DNA of 64,000 bases from Watersipora subatra (GCF_963576615.1 NC_088710.1:16859877-16923876), one strand, 5' to 3'; counted from the stretch's first letter, positions 46,720 to 57,846 are shown. Program-made: numbers and translations. The notes: generated from the sequence alone by a model not told the origin.

Positions 46720-47570
46720 TACCAAGCTGAATGTCATGCTATCTAGTCTCATCAAAATCTATCTTGCTCCCAAGCTCTTTCCGACGATGGATAAATGATA
46801 AGTCATACAGACACTGATTTTACTTTGTTAGCTAGCCGCAACAAGTATCAGCCTGTCTTTTGTGGCTTTTATTCACCTCACCTTCTGTTTGATCTCCAAA
46901 TTCATGTTTACTACTTTCAAAACTGAATGTTTTTTAATTGTCAAATCAGTTGATATGAGCATCAGAGTTAAATTTTTTGCTGACCTAGAATTTATTTTGG
47001 TCATCTCAAATAGTCTACGAAGATGAACTGTTATAAACGAGTGCATTTGCACAGACATGCTAATGGCAAAGAGTAGCTTTATCATATAAGCAGAGAATAA
47101 ATGGTGTAAACAAAAGCTGAAAATCTGTTTTAATAGAAACTTCTAAACTATTTAAAGAATTTCAATAATGTCTATATAATTAATGATTAATGTATAATCC
47201 TAAATATTTAGGATTTGTTTGGAGTGCACGAGAGGACAACTCTGCTTTGCAGAGTAACCTGGCAGTAACCCTATGCTTAATTTGTACATGTATGCATTGC
47301 AGTGAAAGGCATATTCATACACACCAACCTTACAGTGTTAAAGGCCAACTGAATGAAAAGGGACTTTTATACAATTCATAGTCAATCTGTGCATGGAAAA
47401 AATTGACCGCGTAGACAGTTAGGAATTTTACTCAGCTCAAGATTTTGAATCAACTTGGCTTGTACCAACAAATACCCTGGCAGTGTAGAGTGCTGTAAAA
47501 GATTATCAGTTGCAATAATTATGCATTCAAATATTGCAAATTATTACAAGGTTAATTAGCATAGTTTTTG
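46720..47570. other. Intron of gene 1
   Basis: Two short frames (46873-47085 minus, 47190-47381 plus) occur without motif or splice borders. Neither is supported. Confidence 0.4.
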
Positions 47571-47574
47571 TAGT

Positions 47575-47680
47575 GTCAATCTAGCAAGGTAAATGTTGCA
47601 AGTTCAAATCCAGCGGGATGCAATATTTTTCCATTATCCAACGGTGGCTTTATATGGACAGACACGGTTCTCATCACAGT
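47575..47680 (+). repeat. tRNA-derived SINE-like element
   Basis: A B-box-like GCAAGTTCAAATCC is followed by ATGCAATATTTTTCC and ATATGGACAGACAC, the same tail order as in the minus-strand copy at 16780-16920. Confidence 0.5.
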
Positions 47681-48283
47681 ACAGGCTGAATGCGTAAAAT
47701 TTTGTAGATTTTGGTGCATTTTGCTTAAAAATAAGAGGAATGGTAACGCTGTAATTATTAGTTTGTAAAAAAAAACTTTTCTTAACCCAACTATTCATTA
47801 CATTTTATATTTAAAAGATACCATTCTTACCTAATAGTTTGACAAAAAAGCTTTAGCTTAAAAGAAAGCATTAATGATAATGTTTGTTGTTTTTTACTTT
47901 TATTGAGTTAACTTGTGTTAACAACATCGAAACAAGAATTTTTTAAGGCTTACTAGGTTAATTTTTTTTTAGGCATAACATCAACATAGTGAGAACTGCA
48001 ATCTCTTTAGGGCAAACATAATTATGCAGAGTTTCAGTAGGAAAGCATCTTCTGTGTGACCTACATTTAGTACAGCCACCAATATAGCTAGCTGCAAAAG
48101 CCTACTCTTCAAGTTTCTGGCCAATCTCCTAAGCGTTCTAAAACAACATGATGGAGCACACTTTTTAGTCAGTATTGTTTTAAAGCTGGTTTGATATCTT
48201 GGGAAAGTCTGTAAAATGAGTAGTGTTCAACATTCTCCTAATTTTTAACTATACTAACAGGTTAATAACTGGTTTCTTTGCAG

Positions 48284-48463
48284 GTAGAGCAACATATTTA
48301 CCAGTGGAGGCAAAGTGGTCTAGATTGCCTAACCTTCAAACGACAAGTTGATGTTCAATTTCCAAAAAGGCATCCAGAGATTGAAATGACATCCAACCTT
48401 AAAGTTCTTTCTGTAGCTGGGCGTGTCTACAATCAACAAAGTTCTCTTGCGAATCGCTTCTAA
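48284..48463 (+). CDS. Terminal exon of gene 1 (exon c)
   Basis: It is preceded by GGTTTCTTTGCAG. The frame is phase 0 from GTA: VEQHIYQWRQSGLDCLTFKR, QVDVQFPKRHPEIEMTS, NLKVLSVAGRVYNQQ, SSLANRF and TAA at 48461-48463. A poly(A) signal AATAAA lies at 48624-48629, about 160 bp after the stop, supporting a true 3' end. It continues exon b without a frame change. The C-terminus is soluble and mixed-charge, with no membrane segment. The family is not recognised. Confidence 0.78.
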   Translation, partial: VEQHIYQWRQSGLDCLTFKRQVDVQFPKRHPEIEMTSNLKVLSVAGRVYNQQSSLANRF

Positions 48464-48623
48464 GATCTCTAGCTAAAATCATATTTTAAACGTTGTGCAG
48501 AGCCATTAGTTACAGCTACCACAACTTCACACATTATACTCGAGGTGCCAGGAGATGGTCGCACAATTTGCAAGACAATTATAGAGCTCAGTGTTTTGAA
48601 GCTCTACAGCTTTATTTGACAGA

Positions 48624-48629
48624 AATAAA
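48624..48629 (+). promoter_or_regulatory. Poly(A) signal of gene 1
   Basis: A canonical AATAAA lies downstream of the gene 1 stop codon at 48463. A TTTTG-rich stretch follows within 20-30 bases. Confidence 0.6.
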
Positions 48630-48639
48630 ATAGTCCACT

Positions 48640-50029
48640 TTTGTTGATAAATGTTTTATGGTATTCTTGTGAATGCTTTGATTTTTAATCTTTTGGTAAT
48701 GTAACAGCTGTTTGGCCTGCTTTTGATAGGTTGCTCCATTTGCACTAAAGACTTTTAGATTTATACAAACTCATTGTGTTTTAAGAATGTTTTATTTGTC
48801 ACCGTTGCACTCACTTGAGCAATTTGTTTGACGTACTTATATTGAGCTTTCCTTTTCTGTAAACTCAACTCCTTGACAGGGTTGCTTAAAGAGTCAATTT
48901 TTTTCCTTTTGAGTAAGTTTGGGCTTTTTTAAAGAAATATGCTGACCAATGTTGATAAATGCGAGTTAGATATACATGCATGCAATCTGCACAGTGTGTT
49001 CAATGTTACTGCATGGTTTCATCGAAAGCTCTTATCTGAAACCTTTTATAATCCAAAGGGCCCCACATATGCTATATTTCCCAGTTTTGCCTCAGTAGCA
49101 ATGAATTGACTAAATCAAATTTTATAAGTAATAAATGTGGCCACAGGTATGCAAATCTCCCATGTTTGACATTTATGTTTTAAAAATTGGGTGTCTCTGA
49201 CTCTACCAGGCATATTTGGCAGCATGAATATATGCACTGTTTTAATTAATGTACGTTTTAAAAGTTTTCTATTTGACAACTAGGATGATTTCAATACCAA
49301 TTACTTGATGTCAATACCATCCTAGCGTTTATTGCAACTTATTACAACTTTTTTTAAATGGACAAAGTGCTTGTTTTTGCCATGCATGCCCACTAACAAG
49401 GTATTAAGGGAAAGCATAAGTTTTCAATTTTATGAATAATACGTATGATAAACTTTAGATCAAAGCACACACAGATGTGCCTGCAAATCGGTTTTCTTAG
49501 GTTCTGTTGGCAAAATCCCTGAAATGGGGTTTCAGGGATTATTTTGCCTTTTTAACCAATTGATAGAAAATTAAATGATGCAATAAAGGTTCATTACAAG
49601 TAAAAAGAACCAAACTAAATATCATAGTTAGCTAAATTTATATAAAAAGAAGAAGTAGAGCTTGGAACTAGGACTATCTAATTCAAGATATAAAAACATA
49701 ATAGGAGGCCCTGAATTTAATGAGAAGATAACTTCTCTTGCAAAAGAAAAGACAACTCAGAATTTTGTATAAAAATTTTCAAATTTTACGCTAATGGGAG
49801 GTCCTCCATTTCAAACTACAGAGCCTCCTAACCTGCAAAATTTTCCAAAATGTTGAACTCTCCGACAAAATTTATGCAAAATGCAAAATAGATACGTATG
49901 CGATCAGCATGGCGAGTAGAGTTGTTTAAGCATGTTTCTAGCGAAGCCTCCTATCAGAAGCCTCCTATTATCCGAAAGCCCTATATCGTGGATATATTTT
50001 TCAAAGTGGCCTCCTATTCAATCTAATTT

Positions 50030-50030
<1 letters not shown>
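48640..50030. other. Intergenic AT-rich stretch
   Basis: From about 49690 it contains GGAGGCC/CCTCC motifs like those beside the TA tract at 13758-13940, so the flanks of the two TA tracts may belong to the same repeat. No gene can be supported. Confidence 0.45.

Positions 50031-50034
<4 letters not shown>

Positions 50035-50075
<41 letters not shown>
50035..50075. repeat. (TA)n microsatellite
   Basis: About 40 bases of alternating TA lie close to the left end of PLE 2. Confidence 0.9.
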
Positions 50076-50079
<4 letters not shown>

Positions 50080-50156
50080 ATGTATCCTACTTGAAACTAA
50101 AATCAGAGTGCTCAACATAGGATGGAGCAGTATAAATTGGAAAGTCAAATAGTTTA

Positions 50157-50209
50157 CTTATCTTTCAGCTACTGTCAGTTTCCTGCTGGCGCATTCTTCA
50201 GGCTGTAAG
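50157..50209 (-). ncRNA. Type I hammerhead ribozyme, PLE 2 3' end
   Basis: On the minus strand: stem I CUUACAGC with GCUG...UAAG (5-nt bulge AAAGA), core CUGAAGA, stem II UGC/GCA with loop GCCA and an outer A-G mismatch, GAA, stem III ACU/AGU with loop GAC, and cleavage triplet GUA. Every universally conserved core base is present. The position after the GIY-YIG stop matches the location of hammerheads known from Penelope-like elements. Confidence 0.85.
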
Positions 50210-50253
50210 CTTCAACTGGGCAAGATGGTGACTTTTCAAAACATCCCTTTCTT

Positions 50254-50646
50254 TTACGTGATTGGTGGGTTTTGTCGCGCTCTGATTGACTTATTACTAA
50301 AATTGCAGAGAAGATAACTCTTAGAATGAGGACAAGATGAGGCAATTTCTGTTCTTTTATTAAGTGTTGACATGTCAGGTTTTTTAATGATGTAATATTT
50401 TTCAGAAATACATAAATTGCACCTTTTCCTTAAGTTGCTGTAGGATTTGGCGTGTTTTAGTATAGTCCACTCAAGTTTGAAGTTAATGTCTCGGTCTTTT
50501 AGTGCCCATATGTGTTTGCTCAGTTCTGTAGCATTTCTTTTTGAGCTATTATTTATACTGCTTTTATGGTTGCGGTACCTAGTCTTAAAGTCTGTTTCAC
50601 AAAGTTCGACGTAGGTCTCAGCAGTGTTGCTGTCTAGTCTTGTCAC
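50254..50646 (-). pseudogene. PLE 2 GIY-YIG endonuclease part
   Basis: The frame continues the PLE 2 polyprotein after a one-base shift at 50779-50787. Residues include ETYVELCETDFKTRYRNHKS (the GIY-YIG core, with Glu where PLE 1 has Gly), ELSKHIWALKD and [15 protein letters not shown]. The Cys-rich linker KCNCRTKSDCPLNQNC lies upstream in the same frame, before the ATG at 50644-50646, so that ATG is not a true start. The altered residue in the YVGL motif may impair cleavage. Confidence 0.8.
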
Positions 50647-50774
50647 TTGTGCTTGGTAAACTATGCTCTTCTGAAGGCAGTTTTGGTTAAGGGGACAGTC
50701 TGATTTTGTTCTACAGTTGCATTTTTTGGTCTCGGTAGTTGGCAGATTTGAAAGGAGCCTGTTGTTATGGTTTT

Positions 50775-51985
50775 CTATTTTTTTTTGATGTTAGGCATAG
50801 TTGAGTAGCTCAATTTCAAAGAATTTTTGTTAAATATTTTATGTAGAGGGTTTGTCTTTCGGAAGCACTTGTTGATCAGGGTCAGGAATCTTTTTCCTAT
50901 GTTAGTTTTCACACTTGAATTAAATGGTGGGTTATACCAGATTATGGTTCGTTGCCTCGTTTGTCTTTTTCTTTTGTTAGTGGAGTTTGTATTTTCATAA
51001 GTAAGTATATGGTTGTATCCACTGTTTGTCAGAGCGGTCTGGTACGGTTGTACGGCCTTGTCAAAAATATGTTTGCAAGAGGAAAGTCTGTTCAGTCTTT
51101 TATTAATGTTACGTGGTAAGTTTTTAATTATGCAAGGGGGATGATTGCTCAATCTATGTACATATAAAATGGTGTTGTTAGGTTTGGTGTATGGGCCGTA
51201 TGAGCCTTTGGTTAAGTCAAGGGTCACGTCTAAAAAGTTGACGGTTTTCATGTTAGCTTCGATTGTTATTTTCAAATTGTTTGCTTTAAATATATTGCAA
51301 ATTGTCTTTTTCATGTCTTCGGCATATTTAGGTGTGTCGTTGCATATTGGCAGTCCGTCATCACGGTAGAGTCCAGTATTACTATTTAGTTTATTTGGTA
51401 GTAGAGATAATATGTAAGTTCCCACGAGTTCACAAGTCTCGGCTCCGTCAAAACTACCCATCGTTACATCGAACATGTTGGCAGAGTCCTTTTTAATCCA
51501 GGTGGCATCGTTATGGCTGAGGTAAGAATATTTTGTGTGCATTATTATATGTCGTTCGTCATCACTGATTTTTGCGTATTTTGAGGCAAAATTTAGTGCT
51601 TTTTGTAGGAGTTCTGGTGTTATAGATGGGTAGAAGTCACAAACGTCAAAAGTAATGAAAGAGTGTTTGTGTTTATTTTTAATGTCTTTAAACCAGCTGG
51701 TAACTTCTGTCGTGTTTCGCCATAAAGTTGCTTTTGTTTTAGATCGCACGGAAAGGGTTATATTAGCTAGTATTTGTTTACTTATTTTCCCAATTTCTGT
51801 CTTCGTTGGGTTTATGAGTCTGTAAGTGGGGTTGTTGGGAAAGTTGGGTTTGTGGTCTTTCACTGTTATAAAAGCCTCTTTTGTTGCAGTCTGTTCAATT
51901 CTGTCATCAAGGTGTAGTTTGCAGGCAATTTGTTGGTCAGTCAGTCCTATTGATTCAATTTTGTCAGTTGTAGTTTTTTTGTAGT
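50775..51985 (-). pseudogene. PLE 2 reverse transcriptase
   Basis: The minus frame is open from 51985; the first ATG is at 51861-51863. The N-terminal sequence EAFITVKDHKPNFPNNPTYR leads to motif A FITFDVCDFYPSITP, the block GSFDGAETCELVGTY, motif C GLYRDDGLP, then NFLDVTLDL and IIWYNPPFNSSVKTNIGKRF. All catalytic aspartates are present. The frame ends at a TAG right after a run of nine A (nine T at 50779-50787), whereas ten would keep the linker and GIY-YIG in frame. The 5' part of the RT is missing where the inverted 3' end joins. Confidence 0.88.
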
Positions 51986-52140
51986 TTAAAAAATATTACA
52001 TCATTAAAAAACCTGACATGTCAACACTTAATAAAAGAACAGAAATTGCCTCATCTTGTCCTCATTCTAAGAGTTATCTTCTCTGCAATTTCAGTAATAA
52101 GTCAATCAGAGCGCGACAAAACCCACCAATCACGTAAAAG
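51986..52140 (+). pseudogene. Inverted fragment of PLE 2 GIY-YIG C-terminus
   Basis: This is the reverse complement of about 50248-50402. The plus strand reads [20 protein letters not shown], then [16 protein letters not shown] and stop. It is joined directly to the 5'-truncated RT and followed by the plus-strand ribozyme. Confidence 0.85.
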
Positions 52141-52181
52141 AAAGGGATGTTTTGAAAAGTCACCATCTTGCCCAGTTGAAG

Positions 52182-52234
52182 CTTACAGCCTGAAGAATGC
52201 GCCAGCAGGAAACTGACAGTAGCTGAAAGATAAG
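52182..52234 (+). ncRNA. Type I hammerhead ribozyme, inverted copy
   Basis: It has the same sequence as the minus-strand ribozyme at 50157-50209. Stem I is 52182-52189 with 52222-52225 and 52231-52234. The core CUGAAGA is at 52190-52196, stem II and loop at 52197-52208, GAA at 52209-52211, stem III at 52212-52220. Cleavage is predicted after A52221. Confidence 0.85.
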
Positions 52235-52364
52235 TAAACTATTTGACTTTCCAATTTATATATATATATACATATTCAAGTTTGTCCGTTTGCTTCGGTA
52301 TGTACTTCAGTATGTCCAGCTATAGCTGTTACAATATTAGAATCAAAAATTCGTATCGCAGAAG

Positions 52365-52450
52365 ATTGGATCTAAGAACCTTCCATTTGCTTGGCAAATG
52401 TTTCACCAATTTAGCTACCCGAGATTGCAGGATTCACTGGGCAACATATG
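52365..52450 (-). repeat. Possible tRNA-like fragment
   Basis: The minus strand contains TAGCTAAATTGGTGAAAC (A-box-like) and, 35 bases on, GGTTCTTAGATCC (B-box-like), preceded by ATCTCGGG. No proper acceptor stem or anticodon arm folds by eye, so a SINE head or decayed tRNA is more likely than a tRNA gene. Confidence 0.3.
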
Positions 52451-52906
52451 TCACCATGCGGGTGAAAATACGCTACTGCTCTCCGTTATGTTGCAGCGTA
52501 ACGGAGAGCAAGCACAACACGTTTGCTCTAATGCTTGCTCTCGCGTGAGAGCAATTAGTTAGCTCTTATTAGTGAGCTTACCCAAATTAGCCATTGGCAA
52601 TGTGCCAGGCTAATGGCAACCGGAAAGCAGGTACATTATCTTTCATTGTTTTTAAGCTGATTTTTAATACCCATACAACGTCTGGCATTTTGCTAGTCGT
52701 CTTATAAAAGTACATTTTATTCCATTTACTTACAACTAAAATACTTATCAATAAACACTTCCAGTAAGATGTATATAAAATCTTAAAACAAGTGCATTGC
52801 ATAATATAAGGTAAAGGCTAAAATAAAAATAGCCAAATTACGATTATAATTCCAAGTATGAAACTAAATAAAACAATGTCTAAAAAGTATGTTGTCCACT
52901 TTTATG

Positions 52907-52999
52907 TTAAAAACCACCCAGACGAGGTGTAGCTTTAGATATAGATGATGCATTGGTAGAGCTGGAGATGTGGAACCAATTTAATTTAGATGACATGAA
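52907..52999 (-). CDS. Possible terminal exon of gene 2 (weak)
   Basis: After a weak acceptor (TTAATGTAAAG) the minus strand reads FMSSKLNWFHISSSTNASS then ISKATPRLGGF and TAA. The Ser-rich, defined C-terminus could follow the minus-strand exon at 55162, but the pyrimidine tract is poor and no AATAAA lies close downstream. Confidence 0.25.
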   Translation of the reverse strand, partial: FMSSKLNWFHISSSTNASSISKATPRLGGF

Positions 53000-55160
53000 C
53001 TTTACATTAACATAACTTGTTTGATTCTTTTTCGTTTTTTTGGTATTACAACTACATACTTTTCTGATTTTGCTTTTAATATTTATAGCTAGCCTGTACA
53101 ATTTTGCTAGCTGCTGACTTTTTTTTGTATGCGTTTGACAACTATCAAAAACATTCGCTGAGATTTTTTCAAGAACTGATCCAGAGTTGTTTCTGACATT
53201 TTCTAAATAATTTGTTGTCTTTTATCTAAAAATAGCTTTGATTTTTTTCATATTTTGCTACTATTACACATGTCTCTTGCTTTAGTTGTTCTGGAATGCA
53301 AGTTCATGAAACAGAGAAGATGAACCAAACTTTCTAAAAGAGAACTGCATACATACAGGTACTGAAGGTTCTCATTTTCAAAACTTCAAAGTTTTGAAAA
53401 CATTCAAAAGTATATGCACATTTTTGCTGTATATCTGTTATATACTCATTTATATCAAACCATAACTTGTTATTAACGTTTTATCTGCTACATATTACTG
53501 CGAGTTTTTATACATCTTCTATGCTACTCTCACTTGCTATCAAATTTGCTGTTCTCTCTTTTATTATTTACTCTTCATTTAATTTTATTTTAGATTCACG
53601 ATATATCGGTATAGGCATATATATCAAATAAACATACTATTTTCATACAACTAATAACGGATAATCAGTCAGATCTCAGACTTATTGGGAAGTGCAATAC
53701 ATAGTGCATGCTACAAATTAGTGAACTTTCAGCCTGGAACACTGGATGCTAGTGCACGGCTGGCTGCCATTACAATATCCACTTCAATATGCAACAAATT
53801 TAACAGATCACAGAATGAGTTAGCTTCCTATGTACATATGAAGGCTTAGTAGCGACACAATGTTTAACGAACAATGATTACCATATGAACTAGCCAGGCA
53901 CATGGTATAAGCAAGTCTACAGATGCCGCTGTGAATGGTGAAATTTTTATTTCCCTTCTGAATCATGGCTACACAGATAGAAGTGCTAGGAACTAAAAGC
54001 TTGGCTATACATACCAAAAAACTGTGTCGCTGGCATAGCTAATGCATTTGTGATGTGTCAGCTGTGCATTATTTTGAAACGAACATGTTGGTCTATATTC
54101 GCAGAGATTAAAGCTAACACATCTTTTATTGGCGGAAATACTTTATTACAATTATTTCGATTTAATTTTATGCATTTCCAACACACGATAGTTCCATCCA
54201 GAATTGAATTTTAAACTATTGATAACAGCAGCCCTTTCCTTAAACCTTTACTCACATGTATAGATGAACTAAGATATTCTCACTCGTAACATATGCATGA
54301 AAGCCAGTAGTATAAATTGAAACTGTTTACAAAAAATGTTAGGAAGGTTTTCATTAAAGATTAAATATTTTTAAATTTTTTGTAGCAATAGTCTCATTTT
54401 TTGTCATGATCGTAACGAGTGTTTTTGTAATCTCTTGTTTCATCATCAGCGTGTAGAACTTACTTTTCGAGCAAAATACAACAATGTATATAACTACACA
54501 AACAATATTGCCATTACAAATTGTGGTTTATCAATGTCACAAAACCTGACAATTATAATAGTTCTATAATAGTACATACTGCAAAATCTAGCTAGGACAC
54601 TGTTGCCTTCAAACACCTAAAGCTATTTCCCATTGATCAATCTATATTTCGACCTGCTGCATCGTTTGGTAGGGTCGGTGTAAGTGTAGCCACAAAAAAA
54701 TCCACACTACCCATTCGTGATGCATTTCGTCGATGTGTGTAACCAGAACTTTATTCCAGCATATGCATATTGTTTACAATACTTTCAGATTGCATGCATT
54801 TTATTGGCAGATTGCGTTAAAGTTTTGGATACTATCTATTTCAAGTGCTTAAAAACGAAATTCCGGCCATTATAATGTTATTTTCATGACTAATAAAAGT
54901 TCAAAATATTGTTTGGAACGGCCTTGAATGAGTAACACCATTGTTTATCTATTAAAAATGATCAGGGAGGTCATTATTAAAAAAGTCGCAAGTGTTTATA
55001 AGCAGCCAGCATGCCTGATCAGCCTGTATACAAACTTCAGGGTCAGCCAAAATCGATGCTCATATAGTAACAACTATTACACTAATAGTGACATACAGCT
55101 TTGTTAAAGTAGTTCCACTCTTCGTATTTGTTAATTCTATGAGTGTATATACAATACTAA
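53000..55160. other. AT-rich stretch, probably intron of gene 2
   Basis: A 65-codon minus frame at 53820-54017 has no motif. No splice-bounded open segment could be supported. Confidence 0.4.
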
Positions 55161-55161
55161 C

Positions 55162-55236
55162 CCTATGAGAATCTTCCTGGGAAAACTCTGCTATCCAATC
55201 ATCTTCTGAAGGAAACGAGGAAGGTGGAGCATAGCC
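55162..55236 (-). CDS. Internal exon of unrecognised host gene 2
   Basis: On the minus strand ACATTTTAG precedes and AGG|GTTAGT follows. The 75 nt give 25 codons in phase 0: GYAPPSSFPSEDDWIAEF then SQEDSHR. The acidic, proline/serine-rich peptide with both splice borders is a convincing small exon despite its size; it is too short to appear as an ORF with a start codon. The protein is not recognised. Other exons of this gene may lie beyond the window or be equally small. Confidence 0.6.
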
Positions 55237-55763
55237 CTAAAATGTTTCAGAGCGATCAGTGGGTTGACTCATCACATGATTGCTATCTATTTCCTGATGC
55301 AAGAGAAAAATGATTGTTTATTTATTGTATTATACAGGAAGAAAGAATACAAAAGATAAAAGCCTGATTCGACGGGTGACCAGCCTGGAAGTGGTCGATG
55401 AACTCAGCTGCTTAAGTGTTTAAGAGATTGGAGCGTATTTTGTACTCAATGTTGTCAGAAGGCCGTAATCATTACAGAATGCATAAAAAGCTATGTAAGC
55501 CTCAAACATGTTCCTACCCATTATTGACCATATCTACGTGTAACTCGTATTTACCTGCTGTATTTTGACCCCGCTTATTCCTTTGTAGGCTATAATTATT
55601 TTTCTTTTTTATCTTATAGCAGAAATTGTCCGTTGTGTTCTCTGTTTATTGGTGATTTAATATCTAATGGGGAATCTAAAAACTACGCCTAACTTTTAAA
55701 CATTTCATTCTATTTTCAAACTTTTTTCCAAAAAAATTTCCTTTAGATGTTATTGTAAAGCAT

Positions 55764-55805
55764 AGACCTATTAACTATACTATATTAAGTATAGTTAATA
55801 GGTCT
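55764..55805. repeat. Perfect 18-bp hairpin
   Basis: The arms AGACCTATTAACTATACT and AGTATAGTTAATAGGTCT are perfect complements with a 6-base loop ATATTA. There is no T-tract or coding context, so its role is unknown. Confidence 0.85.
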
Positions 55806-56082
55806 CTGTTGTAAAGAGAATACAAACCATTTTAGTTAGATGCAAAACTAACCTTTCTCTCAACATTCCTTGTGAGAAGCACAGGAAGTCCTGTCTTTTT
55901 CATTAATGCTGATTGAGTTTATTTAGTGATAATGAGTTGAACTTAGTGACTTTGTTTCTAACATAGATCAGCTCATTTAAACCGTTCTAAGTGTGAAACG
56001 ATCACCACAATACAAAAACAACAAATTCATAAAAGGATTGCCTTAACGATTTTCAATGCTAAATTTATATTTGTAAAAATTT

Positions 56083-56166
56083 GACAGACAGACAAACAAA
56101 CACTATCGAAGTGTTTGTCTGTCTGTCCACATCTCACTACACTATCGAAGTGTTTGTCTGTCTGTT
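56083..56166. repeat. Inverted plus direct repeat of a TGTCTGTCTGT unit
   Basis: GACAGACAGACAAAC (56083) pairs with GTTTGTCTGTCTGTC (56113-56127). The right arm with its preceding CACTATCGAA is then repeated directly at about 56139-56165. Confidence 0.75.
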
Positions 56167-56224
56167 GTTCGTGTGTCTATTTTTAGTGCTAAAGTTATAT
56201 GAACAAAAAGCTTTCTTTGCACTG

Positions 56225-56300
56225 GATTTGAACTCGGAACAACCAGGTCGGTAGGCAGGCTTACCAGTAGGCTATTCCATTGCTATACAACCAAATAATT
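56225..56300 (-). repeat. tRNA-derived SINE-like or tRNA-like sequence
   Basis: The minus strand contains an A-box-like TAGCCTACTGGTAAGC and a B-box GAGTTCAAATCC at the normal spacing of a tRNA. The outer stem does not fold convincingly by eye, so a SINE head is favoured. Confidence 0.5.
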
Positions 56301-57450
56301 GTGGTCGTACTAATTACACAGGTTGAAATGGTCACGCTTGAAGTGGTTACGAAAACACTATTGAATACTACTAGCAGGCCTCAAGATCATGATTGATTAT
56401 ATGACAGATCATGATGTGTAATGGAACGATTATAAGCACTGCTCCTATTATAGTAAGTTAATTTACTAGATTATAAGTTCGTTATAACTAGCTTAAGTTA
56501 CTAGCCTAAGTTACTCAAGTTTATTAAGAAATTATTTTATTGTCCGTGCAATGCTGGGCATTCATTTAGTTGAAATATAAAATTGGCATATATCATGTAT
56601 AATTTTACTAGGGCCTGATTAGTGGAGCAGCCAGAAAAGATTGGTTAGTTGGTGTGACCCCAGGTGATTCAGCAGTGGTTTCAAAAGTTATTTCAACAGC
56701 TAACTGTGATGTCATTGCATAACTGCATATGTAATGCATATGTAATTGCATTGTTCTGCATCAAATGAATTACACACCCTTATGAAATAGATGCACAGTC
56801 TCTGTCCACTGAAGTGCTCTCAATTCCAAATTAGTAATGAAAAACTCAAAAACTCAAAATTATTTCTGCACATAGCTCCAACATAATTTGTACTACCTTT
56901 ACGGCTAGATTATTTTAAACATGACTTTTGTTCTTAGTTATAAGAAAAGAGGGAATGAGTCTAAATACTAATGATATATACATAGTAACCTTCTCATACT
57001 GTCGATACAACTAGTAAATAATGTGATATAGGGAAATCGTCAAAAACTACATAATAAAATTAAAGAGTGTTACAGATAACAGCTCAATAACTTAAAATGG
57101 CGTGTTTAAAAACTTATGCCAGATTAAAAGTAAAAGAGCAACAAAACATTTTAAGAACTGCACACATCTTTACAAATACACGTAGGCCTAAGGCTTTTTT
57201 ATGTTTTTTTATGGTATTTATATCAATCCAAATACACATATAGTGTAAAAGCAAAACTCACACAACAAAAGTGAAGAAAGTTAAAAGACAGAAGCAATCA
57301 CTAAAATGGAATGAATTTCTTTACTAGAGTCTTGACCACATAGGAAATTGATCTAGTCAATATTTAGATCGACCATTTTTGGTCAATTTTCATTCCTAGA
57401 AGTCACAACTTGGGGAAAACAAATTTGTAACTCATTAAGATCTTATTGAA
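56301..57450. other. AT-rich stretch, nothing recognised
   Basis: No ORF, repeat or RNA signal that I can support. Confidence 0.5.
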
Positions 57451-57459
57451 ATGCTTGTG

Positions 57460-57619
57460 TTTCCCATGTATGATGTGTAAATAGTTTTGGATGATGTAAT
57501 TACTCTGTTGTTTCCCATGTATGATGTGTAAATAGTGTTGGATGATGTAATTACTTTGTTGTGTTTCCCATGTTTGATGTGTAAATAGTGTTGGATGATG
57601 TAATTACTCTGTTGTGTTT
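57460..57619. repeat. 53-bp minisatellite, 3 copies
   Basis: The unit starts TTTCCCATGTATGATGTGTA and ends TTACTCTGTTGTG, repeated three times with few changes. The minus frame across it is a by-product. Confidence 0.88.
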
Positions 57620-57846
57620 GCAAGCTAAGCTGTGACTTCAAAGCTTCACCACATCAACACTCATTACTACCAAAATAAAACGGATGCACACAGCAAATAC
57701 AATATCTTAAATATTTTAATGAAGAAAAAATGTTGCTTGGTGAAAGGTAGGAACACCCTACCCTTAACCCTGCTTTTAATAACAAAAAAATCATTACAAA
57801 AATCATGCTGAGGCCTCATTGCATGTAATGAGTGTCAATGTATTAC

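Larger units (their letters stand above)
50130..52260 (-). mobile_element. Penelope-like element 2 with inverted 3' end
   Basis: The body is on the minus strand (RT from 51985, GIY-YIG ending at 50254, then the 3' region to 50130). The first about 270 bp of its 3' end (50132-50402) recur in perfect or near-perfect reverse complement at 51985-52255, joined to the 5'-truncated RT. TA-rich sequence abuts both outer ends. This terminal-repeat arrangement resembles PLE 1. Confidence 0.88.

Noticed and set aside
52365..52450. tRNA gene
   Set aside because: A and B box-like motifs are present, but no cloverleaf with paired acceptor and anticodon stems could be drawn.
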